Shown here one piece after another: positions 55,591 to 62,852 of a DNA stretch of 64,000 nt. Origin of the DNA: an uncultured Desulfobacter sp. (lineage in GTDB: Bacteria; Desulfobacterota; Desulfobacteria; Desulfobacterales; Desulfobacteraceae); the NCBI RefSeq assembly GCF_963665355.1, contig NZ_OY762229.1:1240001-1304000 (forward strand), in the 5' to 3' direction. A model generated the notes under the pieces. That model was not told where the DNA came from, made no database searches, and worked only from the letters and a program-made list of their open reading frames with translations. The translations under genes were made by a program, and so were the position numbers. Numbering within the stretch: the stretch's first letter is position 1; each line of letters begins with the position of its first letter.

Positions 55591-56712
55591 ATGATAAAAC
55601 GAATCTCTTTGTTCATCTTCATTTTCTTCACTCTTGTTCTTTTACCCGCCATCAGTCAGGCTGTTATCGTTGAGGGGGGCGGTATCTCCGGTGCCGATGC
55701 ACTAAACAACGCATTTCGACAGGCTGTTGAGGAGACAGCCGGTACCTTTATTGCCTCGCGGACGGTGGTGGAAAGCGGTGAGCTGATCAAGGATGAAATC
55801 GCTGCCCATGCCATAGGGTATGTGACCAGTTATGACGTATTAGATGAAAAAAAGGAGTCAGACGGCACATATTATATCAAGATAGATGCTGCCGTGGATA
55901 ACGGCCTTATCAATGAACACATTGAAGCCCTTGAAATTCTCATGGCAATGACCGGACATCCCAAGGTTATCGTTTTCGGGTTGGATGATGATATGCATTC
56001 CATATCCACGATCATTGATGAATTCGCGCCCCTGAAAAAGACCGTTACACAGGTTTTTCACGATAAATTCCGTTTCGATGTGCTGGAGTGGGAAACACTT
56101 CGTAAAAAATACCCGGACGTTGTCGGGAAACTGGATAGAAAAGAATCCATAGCATTTGCACGGCGGGTTGGCGCTGAGTTGGCTGTGATGGTTAAACTCA
56201 ACGCAAAGCCGGAAAAAGACGGTATCGAAGGCGCGCTTATTCTCGAGGCTGTTCGGCTCCCGGATGCCTTTTTTCTGGGCAAGGAAATTGCCACTTTTAA
56301 AACCTCTGGCCTGCCTGAAAAGGAGAACGAAAGGATTGTCTTAACCATCAACCAGGCACGGGAAAAGGTCTTTGGAATATCCGTTACGCTGGCGCGGAAA
56401 ATGGTGGAAGGCTTACAGCGGGAAACAGAATCCCAAAAGGGGTTGAGATATTCCATCACCTTCATTGATTTTCCCAAAGAAGAGGCAGCGCTTTTTTTCA
56501 AGGAAAAAGTGAGTGTATTGAGTGGTCATGTTCAGCATAAAGTTGAAAAGGATACCGGTAAACAGTTGATTGTTTCCTACTGGTCCCTTCTTCCCGGTGA
56601 TGATCTTTTCAGGCAGATTAAAACAGCTCTGGATGAAAAGGGTTGCAAGTATAAGTCAAAGCTGGAGGGACGCAGTTTGAAATTTAAGTGGGTGAATCCA
56701 TATTTTGAATAG
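55591..56712 (+). CDS. Exported protein with FlgT_N-like domain (unknown)
   Basis: The start is taken at ATG 55591, where the signal peptide begins (MIKRISLFIFIFFTLVLLPA); the upstream 18 codons look non-coding. The 373-residue product has an N-terminal domain (about 25-110; ALNNAFRQAVEETAGTFI, IGYVTSYDVLDE, YYIKIDAAV) like the N-terminal domain of flagellar FlgT. A middle domain (about 120-260; HPKVIVFGLDDDMHS, RRVGAELAVMVKL) resembles the CsgG/TolB-N fold. A C-terminal part is unrecognised. It is predicted to be periplasmic. It is the first of five consecutive exported-protein genes on this strand, with a candidate promoter about 100 bases upstream. Its stop overlaps slightly with the ribosome-site region of the next gene. 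No flagellar genes flank it. Confidence 0.7.
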   Translation: MIKRISLFIFIFFTLVLLPAISQAVIVEGGGISGADALNNAFRQAVEETAGTFIASRTVVESGELIKDEIAAHAIGYVTSYDVLDEKKESDGTYYIKIDAAVDNGLINEHIEALEILMAMTGHPKVIVFGLDDDMHSISTIIDEFAPLKKTVTQVFHDKFRFDVLEWETLRKKYPDVVGKLDRKESIAFARRVGAELAVMVKLNAKPEKDGIEGALILEAVRLPDAFFLGKEIATFKTSGLPEKENERIVLTINQAREKVFGISVTLARKMVEGLQRETESQKGLRYSITFIDFPKEEAALFFKEKVSVLSGHVQHKVEKDTGKQLIVSYWSLLPGDDLFRQIKTALDEKGCKYKSKLEGRSLKFKWVNPYFE

Positions 56713-56728
56713 AATAAAGGAGAGTGAC

Positions 56729-57619
56729 ATGAAGAAAGTTGGATGGCTTATGTTGGTGGTTGTGTTGGCTGGCTGTTTTTACACTCCGGTATTTGCGGGA
56801 GATTTGCCACGTCTGATGGTCATGGGTGAAGATGAAGATGGAGATACAATCCCCCGCGGATCACGCGTTCATAAACGCGTTATGAATGCTTTTGCAAACG
56901 CACTGATCAATGAAGGCTTTGATGTTTATGAAGAGCGGGCCATACTGGAGGATACCGCCAGGCGAAAACGCCGTCCGGTGGAAGAGCTGGTGGATAATGC
57001 CAAAGATGCGGGCGCGGATGTTATCGTTTTGTTTACCATTTATTGGAATATTACGGATAAGGGATATGCAACAAAATACACAACCAGAGTAGAGGGCCGG
57101 CTTTTGGATGTTCAGGCCGGAAAACGTCTGGGCAATTTTGATGTTCAGGCACCAAGGCAGGGCCGGCTTCCTGCGGACTGCAACCGGGAATGTGTCATAG
57201 AAAAAGTTGGGGAAATGGCGGCCACACTGGCAAGCGATGTGGGGCAGGCCTTGAAAGATAACCTCGCTCACCGCGTTGACGGAGCCGACGGTTCCGGTTC
57301 CCAGGGCGGAATGGCCTACGAATACAAGCTCATTTTCGATAAGTTTTCCTCAGATGACATGATGGGGTTTGAAGAGTACCTGGAAATGTTCTCCGGTTAC
57401 ATCTCCCATCGCCTGGATCCTGCCGGGATGAACACGGCAACACATCATGAATATGTTTACAACTCCCGAATTGCTTCTGCAAAATTAAATCGGAATCTTA
57501 ACAAGGCGCTGGAAAAGTTAAACATGAAGGGCCAGATCACCGTCAGCGGAAAAACCTATACCGTGAAAAAAGTGGCCATGCCCAAGGATCGCACCCAGAA
57601 AAGCAATGAAGAATGGTAG
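56729..57619 (+). CDS. Exported putative lipoprotein, CsgG/LpoB-like fold (unknown)
   Basis: The start is ATG 56729 with AAAGGAGAG upstream. The N-terminus MKKVGWLMLVVVLAGCFY fits a lipoprotein signal with Cys16; a classical cleavage at VFAGD is an alternative. The body (about 30-180) has PRLMVMGEDEDG, VMNAFANALINEGFDVYEE, KDAGADVIVLFTIYW and VEGRLLDVQAGKRLG, which is the pattern of CsgG/LpoB/TolB-N type proteins. The C-terminal region (about 200-295; FDKFSSDDMMGFEEYLEMFSG) resembles an added alpha/beta domain. Outer-membrane anchoring is likely if lipidated. Its last seven bases overlap the next gene. Confidence 0.7.
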   Translation: MKKVGWLMLVVVLAGCFYTPVFAGDLPRLMVMGEDEDGDTIPRGSRVHKRVMNAFANALINEGFDVYEERAILEDTARRKRRPVEELVDNAKDAGADVIVLFTIYWNITDKGYATKYTTRVEGRLLDVQAGKRLGNFDVQAPRQGRLPADCNRECVIEKVGEMAATLASDVGQALKDNLAHRVDGADGSGSQGGMAYEYKLIFDKFSSDDMMGFEEYLEMFSGYISHRLDPAGMNTATHHEYVYNSRIASAKLNRNLNKALEKLNMKGQITVSGKTYTVKKVAMPKDRTQKSNEEW

Positions 57620-58998
57620 GCTTCATGGGTCACCGCTGCCGCACAAAAACCCAGCTTACGGTCAGGATTGCCGCAATACTACTTGTTTTTAGTGTTCTGG
57701 GGCCAACCGTACCACCGGTGTATTCAAAAAATAAGGATTTGCAAAAGACATTTTACGTGGGGTCTTTTTTTGACTTACCCGGTGGTAAGGATACTCAATT
57801 GACCAGATATCTGGTCAGGCCCATTTGCAATGCCAATTCTGATTTGACGGGAGACGAGCTTTCAGATCATGTGAACACTCTTCTCCAAAAAGAGAAATCC
57901 TTTTTGAATCTTATCCATCTGGATCTTTATCCCCAGGAACCCGGGGATGAGAACTGGGGCGCCAAAGGAAGTGCGGTGGCGTTCTACCTGTCCAGGGCCC
58001 AGCATGAAACGATAAAATACCAGGCCCCGGGTGTCGGGGATGAATATCTTACTGTGGTATCCATTGCCCTCAGCATGGATATTTTTTCGGATCGTGCCGC
58101 CCAAAAAAAGCAACTGAGACTGGAATCTATTTTTTCAAAACTTCTGGTGGGGGAGCAACCGGTCATTACCGAAACCCCCTTATCGGAAAATCGTTTGAAA
58201 TCAGTTTATAGCCAGCTGTTCAAAAAAACCCTGAAGGAACTGGTTAATCAGGCGAAAGACGAACTTAAGTGGGAACGAGACCGGGCAAAGGCGGTGTTCC
58301 AGTTCAATGAATTCGTTATTCCCAAAATGTCCAAGGAGCTATCCCAGCTGATCGAAAACGCGATGGCTTCCCAGGGCCAGGGAAACGCCAAGAAAGCGTT
58401 GGATTGGGAAACAGAGCGATTAAAACTGGAGCTTTTGCATACCCTGCATCAGTTCGTCTCAAAAAACCTGAGAGAAAAAGGTGTTTTGGATATTGCCCTG
58501 ATGTCTCCACCAACGCCCTGGGCCCAGGGAGATGTGGGAGAGGTGTTGAAAAACAGGCTGGTCGGGCGTAAACGGGCGAAACAGACCTCCATCAGATTTT
58601 ACGTTGACCCCACCATGGAGCAGGGCGGCACGTTCAGGATTGGTGGAAAATCGGCTGTTTTGGGCTACACAGTGCGTGCAGTCCTGCCCCGGGCATGTAC
58701 GTCAAAAGTGGAGGGGAACAAGCTGGTCACACAAAATCAGCTTACAACCCAGCTTGCCGCCAGAATCTACCGGCCGGTTCCCGGCGGTAAACCGAAATGG
58801 ATGCCGGTTACCGTTGAAAAGGAAAAGCGTACGGCTATAAGTTATGGGTACAAGGTATTCAATAACATAAAAGGAATGCAGCGCCCCACAACCCGCGAAT
58901 TGATGATGGATTCTTTCCGGAACGCCGCAATAGACATATCGCCGCACCTGATCGGCCTGATGCAGGAGATCGCTGCTAATCGATTGGAAAACAGATAA
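57613..58998 (+). CDS. Exported protein of unknown function
   Basis: This 461-residue product has an N-terminal hydrophobic segment (VRIAAILLVFSVLGPTVPPV) consistent with export. No domain is recognised. It contains a long helical, charged stretch (about 195-280; KELVNQAKDELKWERDRAKA) followed by a mixed alpha/beta C-terminus (YVDPTMEQGGTFRIGGKSA, LAARIYRPVPGGKPK). The start at 57613 overlaps the previous gene by seven bases; ATG 57625 is an alternative. The overlap indicates co-expression with its neighbours in the five-gene envelope cluster. Confidence 0.6.
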   Translation: MVGFMGHRCRTKTQLTVRIAAILLVFSVLGPTVPPVYSKNKDLQKTFYVGSFFDLPGGKDTQLTRYLVRPICNANSDLTGDELSDHVNTLLQKEKSFLNLIHLDLYPQEPGDENWGAKGSAVAFYLSRAQHETIKYQAPGVGDEYLTVVSIALSMDIFSDRAAQKKQLRLESIFSKLLVGEQPVITETPLSENRLKSVYSQLFKKTLKELVNQAKDELKWERDRAKAVFQFNEFVIPKMSKELSQLIENAMASQGQGNAKKALDWETERLKLELLHTLHQFVSKNLREKGVLDIALMSPPTPWAQGDVGEVLKNRLVGRKRAKQTSIRFYVDPTMEQGGTFRIGGKSAVLGYTVRAVLPRACTSKVEGNKLVTQNQLTTQLAARIYRPVPGGKPKWMPVTVEKEKRTAISYGYKVFNNIKGMQRPTTRELMMDSFRNAAIDISPHLIGLMQEIAANRLENR

Positions 58999-59042
58999 AG
59001 ACGGCTGATCTCCCCAAAACGCCCTAAAAAGGAAAACTATAT

Positions 59043-59876
59043 ATGTTCTTATCTAAAATAAAACCCGTGTTTGTCTGGGGGTGGCTTTTTACAGTTGTGT
59101 TCATTTTATCGGGCGTTTCCGTATTTGCTTCAGATACGGAAAGCTTTGAAGTTGCCGCCGTGGGAAAAAGTCAGGAAGAGGCTGTCGCCAATGCTGTTTT
59201 GGATATGCTTGAGGAGGCTTTGGAGGCCGTAGTGGGCGATGAAGTTGGCGATGATGTGGGTGAGTTGTTTTTTGAAGCATATGGCCGCAATTCAGAAGAG
59301 CTTAAAAAGAGATATTTTACGTCGGATTTTGTTGTCGTTGAGTGTGAAGACACCGTTGGCGGAAAGCGATGCCTGATCGAAGCTGAAATTAAAATGGCCA
59401 AAGTGGACAGGGATGTGAGAAAAATTTTCGATGAAAAGAAAAAAGGATCAAAGAAAGATCTTACATTCGTTGCCCAGACAGGTATCCCGGATACGCCGCG
59501 TAATAAAAAACTTCTTATACAAATAAGAAAAACTTTTATGAAATATGGGAACAAATTCGAATATGTGGATCAGTATAGCGAACTGAGCGGATTTGCCATG
59601 AACATCCAAAAAGTTGATTTTGTGGGATTTAGATACAATAAATCCACCAAGCGTCAGGAGGGCGGACTCGATGTGACGTTTGAGCTGTTACACATCGACC
59701 CGGAAAAAGCTGGAGAAAGATTGATCGCTTCGGATGTGGTAACGGTGTCCACCTATGTGCCCGGAACTAATCCGGATATACTGGAAAGAGAGTTGGAAAC
59801 TCTGCTTATTGAAGAGGCTGCAAATAGCTTTGTCAGGCAAGTCAACTCAAATATCGCACGTTTTTATGGGGAATAG
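59043..59876 (+). CDS. Exported protein with FlgT_N-like features (unknown)
   Basis: The start is ATG 59043 with AAAGGA about 10 bases upstream. The signal peptide (FVWGWLFTVVFILSGVSVFA) precedes a 250-residue mature protein. Residues about 33-120 (SFEVAAVGKSQEEAVANAVL, EELKKRYFTSDFVVVECED, RCLIEAEIKM) look like another FlgT_N/LPP20-type domain. The rest (FVAQTGIPDTPRNKKLLIQI, LDVTFELLHIDPEKAGE) is a second alpha/beta domain. Its similarity in layout to the first gene of the cluster suggests duplication and divergence. It follows the previous gene by 44 bases and is followed at once by a lipoprotein gene. Confidence 0.65.
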   Translation: MFLSKIKPVFVWGWLFTVVFILSGVSVFASDTESFEVAAVGKSQEEAVANAVLDMLEEALEAVVGDEVGDDVGELFFEAYGRNSEELKKRYFTSDFVVVECEDTVGGKRCLIEAEIKMAKVDRDVRKIFDEKKKGSKKDLTFVAQTGIPDTPRNKKLLIQIRKTFMKYGNKFEYVDQYSELSGFAMNIQKVDFVGFRYNKSTKRQEGGLDVTFELLHIDPEKAGERLIASDVVTVSTYVPGTNPDILERELETLLIEEAANSFVRQVNSNIARFYGE

Positions 59877-59880
59877 CTAA

Positions 59881-60585
59881 ATGAAGAAATCTGTACTTGT
59901 AACGTCCTTCATTATTTTGATTACGATGAATTTTTTTTGGGCTGGATGTCAAACCACCGATTTAGAAAGTACAATAGGAACGATAAAGGGATTTCTTGAG
60001 CCAAAACCAATAGATTTTCAGACTACTGCCAAGCAATATGTCCGGTATCTGGCTTTAGGTACTTCCAATTTGCTGCAAGCATTGAGTGAAATGCAGGAAG
60101 CTGTGGGGAACAAGGAACTGGCCGAACAAATTCGGCTTCAGGCAAAGGATCTCCAGAACAAATCAGCCAACGGGAAAGCCACCAATGAAGATTACAAAAA
60201 AGCGTTTAAAACAATGGATGAATCCTCGGTTGACAGGGCGCAATTGAGCAAAGTGCCGGCCAAAGAAGGACGTATTTATTTAACAAAATCACTTACCCAT
60301 GTGGGATTGGGGACAGGCTGGGATGGCAAGGCAATAGAACTTGGTCTCATTCTTGGAAAAAATGCCTCTTGGGAAAAATTCCTGGAAAAGAGTGATACAT
60401 ATATGGATCTGACATTATTATCTTTTGATACGCTTCCCAAGAAAATGAAAAAGGCATATGAGTGGGGTGATGAGCTGCGTCAATACATGAAAGACAATGA
60501 CATCAAAGAGCCCACAGAAAAGGAACAAAGGGAAGAAGCCAAGACACAGGGCGCCAGTCAGGAAGAGATAGATGCGATTTTTTGA
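59881..60585 (+). CDS. Lipoprotein of unknown function
   Basis: ATG 59881 follows the previous stop by four bases. The N-terminus ends in a lipobox, NFFWAGC, with Cys23 as the lipidation site. The mature 211 residues are helical and charged (SNLLQALSEMQEAVGNKEL, LQNKSANGKATNEDYKKAF, EIDAIF), and no family is recognised. The length and helix content suggest a coiled or bundle protein tethered to the outer membrane. It is the last of the five exported genes. The next gene, rtcB, begins only nine bases later and may be co-transcribed. Confidence 0.7.
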   Translation: MKKSVLVTSFIILITMNFFWAGCQTTDLESTIGTIKGFLEPKPIDFQTTAKQYVRYLALGTSNLLQALSEMQEAVGNKELAEQIRLQAKDLQNKSANGKATNEDYKKAFKTMDESSVDRAQLSKVPAKEGRIYLTKSLTHVGLGTGWDGKAIELGLILGKNASWEKFLEKSDTYMDLTLLSFDTLPKKMKKAYEWGDELRQYMKDNDIKEPTEKEQREEAKTQGASQEEIDAIF

Positions 60586-60594
60586 GTAGAAGAA

Positions 60595-61797
60595 ATGGAA
60601 TGGGCAAAGAAAGAAAACAACTGCAAAGTACCGATAAAGTCCTGGTGCAAAGACCTTGAAGGCCCGGCCCTGGACCAGGCCGAAGATCTGGCCCGGCATC
60701 CGGTTGTGTTTCATCATGTTGCCTTGATGCCGGACTGCCACATGGGATACGGGATGCCCATCGGTGGCGTGATTGCTGCCAAAGATGCCGTCATCCCCAA
60801 TGCAGTGGGGGTTGATATCGGCTGCGGAATGGGATCGGTGGGAACAAACATACCTGTATCTGAAGCCAGCCGGGAAAAAATCCGGGACATCGTTGAACGG
60901 GTAAAGGAAACGGTTCCCTGTGGCGAAGGAAACGCCCATAAAATCCCCCAGGAATGGGACGGGCTTGATGACATTGACGCATATGAGGACCGGGGGTGGT
61001 ATTCTGCCCATGTCAGAGCCCTGGCCCTGAAAAATTTGGGAACCCTTGGCGGCGGGAACCATTTCATTGAAATCCAGGCCGGGGACGATGATCTTGTATG
61101 GCTGATGATTCATTCGGGATCAAGGCACCTTGGCAATGTCATTGCCCGCTATTATAACGATATTGCCATGGTACTGAATCGGACATGGTGTATCGACACT
61201 CCTGGAAAGGATTTGGCGTTTCTTCCCACGGACACCCCGGAAGGCCAAAATTATATTAAAGATATGAACTTTGCCCTTTCCTATGCCAGAGTGAACCGAA
61301 AAAGAATCATGGATCGGTTTAGGGAGGCCTTTTCCCATGTATTTGCCGAAACCCGGTTTTCAGATGAAATAAACATCCATCACAACTATGCCTGCCTTGA
61401 AAATCATTTTAACACCAATGTCTGGGTCCACAGAAAAGGAGCCACCTCAGCCAGGAAAGGAGAGATCGGCATCATTCCGGGATCCATGGGCACCCCTTCC
61501 TATCTGGTTGAAGGGTTAGGAAATCCGGAATCCTTTATGTCCTGCTCCCATGGCGCCGGACGGGTGATGGGACGGATGCAGGCCACACGCAGCCTTACCC
61601 CCGAAGCGTGTGACAAGGCAATGCAGGGGATTGTTTATGATCGATGGAGCAAGGTTCGGAAAGGAAAAACCAAAGGTATGTACGACCTTGGGGAGGCCCC
61701 CCAGGCCTATAAAAACATCGAAGATGTCATCAAATCTGAACTGGACCTGATCCGGCCCATAAAAAAGTTTTACCCCTTGGGCGTTGTCAAAGGATAA
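60595..61797 (+). CDS. rtcB: RNA-splicing ligase RtcB (3'-phosphate RNA ligase)
   Basis: The 400-residue protein joins RNA 3'-phosphate or 2',3'-cyclic phosphate ends to 5'-hydroxyl ends with GTP. All signature segments are present: ALMPDCHMGYGMPIGG, VGVDIGCGMGSVG (metal Asp and Cys), GGGNHFIE, IHSGSRHLGN and IHHNYACLENH (metal His), and SCSHGAGRVMGR (the His that receives GMP). Length matches E. coli RtcB (408). It lies nine bases after the lipoprotein gene, a close placement that may be chance. No rtcA or rtcR is in the window. The ribosome site is weak. Confidence 0.95.
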   Translation: MEWAKKENNCKVPIKSWCKDLEGPALDQAEDLARHPVVFHHVALMPDCHMGYGMPIGGVIAAKDAVIPNAVGVDIGCGMGSVGTNIPVSEASREKIRDIVERVKETVPCGEGNAHKIPQEWDGLDDIDAYEDRGWYSAHVRALALKNLGTLGGGNHFIEIQAGDDDLVWLMIHSGSRHLGNVIARYYNDIAMVLNRTWCIDTPGKDLAFLPTDTPEGQNYIKDMNFALSYARVNRKRIMDRFREAFSHVFAETRFSDEINIHHNYACLENHFNTNVWVHRKGATSARKGEIGIIPGSMGTPSYLVEGLGNPESFMSCSHGAGRVMGRMQATRSLTPEACDKAMQGIVYDRWSKVRKGKTKGMYDLGEAPQAYKNIEDVIKSELDLIRPIKKFYPLGVVKG

Positions 61798-61852
61798 TAA
61801 CTTAAAAATTAGATAACAATGGGATTTTGCAGCCCAAAACAATTGTTGATCA

Positions 61853-62239
61853 TCAGTCGTCCAGCTTTGTGACAAATTCCTTGAATTTTAAAAAATTTTT
61901 ATGGTTCATTGCATGTTCCATACGGCATGCGGTCTGTTCAGCAATTTTTTCATCAAGCTGTACATGTTTGAATAAAAAATGTTTGAATACATTGTGACGG
62001 GTTGTAACCTCTTTTGCGATTTTAGATCCCTGGGCAGTCAGGGTGATATAACCGTAAGGCTCGTAATGGATCAGTTTCAGATCTGCCAGTTTTTTGAGGG
62101 TGCCGGTAACAGATCCGCATTTTATATTCAGTTTTGCTGCAATGTCTTTTGACCGGGCAACCGTATTCATGGTCTGAAGTTCGAGTATGGCTTCAAGATA
62201 GTCTTCAAGGCTTTCGGAAAGGGTCTGTTCGCTGTTCAT
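61853..62239 (-). CDS. DtxR/MntR-family metal-dependent transcriptional regulator
   Basis: The start is ATG 62239 with GGAG 9 bases upstream; a longer frame to 62302 has a non-homologous N-terminus. The 128-residue product has a winged-helix DNA-binding domain (about 1-65; SLEDYLEAILEL, SKDIAAKLNIKCGSVTGTLK, GYITLT) and a dimerisation/metal domain (about 70-120; RHNVFKHFL, ACRMEHAMNHKN). The metal-binding Glu/His pattern ACRMEHAM is retained. The SH3-like third domain is absent, as in MntR. It likely represses manganese or iron uptake genes, which are not in the window. The neighbouring DUF134 gene is transcribed in the same direction upstream. Confidence 0.88.
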   Translation of the reverse strand: MNSEQTLSESLEDYLEAILELQTMNTVARSKDIAAKLNIKCGSVTGTLKKLADLKLIHYEPYGYITLTAQGSKIAKEVTTRHNVFKHFLFKHVQLDEKIAEQTACRMEHAMNHKNFLKFKEFVTKLDD

Positions 62240-62329
62240 GGGCACAATCTCCGTTATTGATGTATATTGCCAGGCCACCGAATTGCTTGGACTGCCTGGC
62301 ATATTTTTTTTAATTAACCGGCTTGTCTG

Positions 62330-62671
62330 CTAAAGCTCTGGTGGTTTTCTGCATCCATGCCGCCGCCTTCTGCCCATACCCCGTCCACGCATCTGATAGC
62401 AGCCGCCTTGAACTGTAAGGCGTTTGGCGGTAACCAGCGATTCAGCCATTTTGTAGCGGGCGGTTTTCAGAACCCTTCCCACGGTCTGTCGGGAAACATC
62501 CATAACTTCAGCGGCTCCAGACTGGTCCATACCCTCATAATCTATGAGTCTGAGGGCTTCAAATTCTTCCAGGGAAAGAATAACTTCTCCGGTCTCTTCT
62601 GTTCCTCTGGGTTTGAACCCTTTAATGGCCGGTTCAGATGCAATGCATCTGGGGCGCTTGGGTCTCGGCAT
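62330..62671 (-). CDS. DUF134/UPF0251 DNA-binding protein
   Basis: This 113-residue protein matches DUF134: MPRPKRPRCI, LSLEEFEALRLIDYEGMDQ, a helix-turn-helix AAEVMDVSRQTVGRVLKTAR, and a basic tail (RGRGMGRRRRHGC) with cysteines. Proteins of this family are sigma-70 region-4-like DNA binders of unclear target, often found in sulfate reducers and methanogens. The start is ATG 62671 with GAGGAG upstream. Two near-identical operator-like repeats lie between it and hisD, which suggests autoregulation. It is co-directional with the DtxR gene, 90 bases away. Confidence 0.85.
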   Translation of the reverse strand: MPRPKRPRCIASEPAIKGFKPRGTEETGEVILSLEEFEALRLIDYEGMDQSGAAEVMDVSRQTVGRVLKTARYKMAESLVTAKRLTVQGGCYQMRGRGMGRRRRHGCRKPPEL

Positions 62672-62682
62672 GGTTTCTCCTC

Positions 62683-62755
62683 ATTATGATCATTTGATCA
62701 AAAATAAATTCGAATAAAGGCTGTGTCAAGAAAAATTATGATCATTTGACCAAAA
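62683..62755. promoter_or_regulatory. Two direct operator-like repeats, ATTATGATCATTTGA(T/C)CAAAA
   Basis: Copies at 62683-62703 and 62735-62755 agree at 20 of 21 positions and are 52 bases apart, close to five helical turns. Each contains TGATCA TT TGA(T/C)CA. They sit 12 bases upstream of the DUF134 start and about 100 bases upstream of hisD. The bound regulator (DUF134, DtxR or another) is not known. Confidence 0.6.
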
Positions 62756-62852
62756 TAATTTTAATTATAGCTATTGGCAGACTTTATATATTTTGATTTA
62801 ATAATGGAACAGCTTTTTAAGACTATATGAACATGAATTAGAGAGACACACC

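Noticed and set aside
55591-60585. Cluster taken as a flagellar FlgT/FlgO/FlgP locus
   Set aside because: Domain resemblance only; no flagellar structural or regulatory genes are nearby and the remaining genes do not match.
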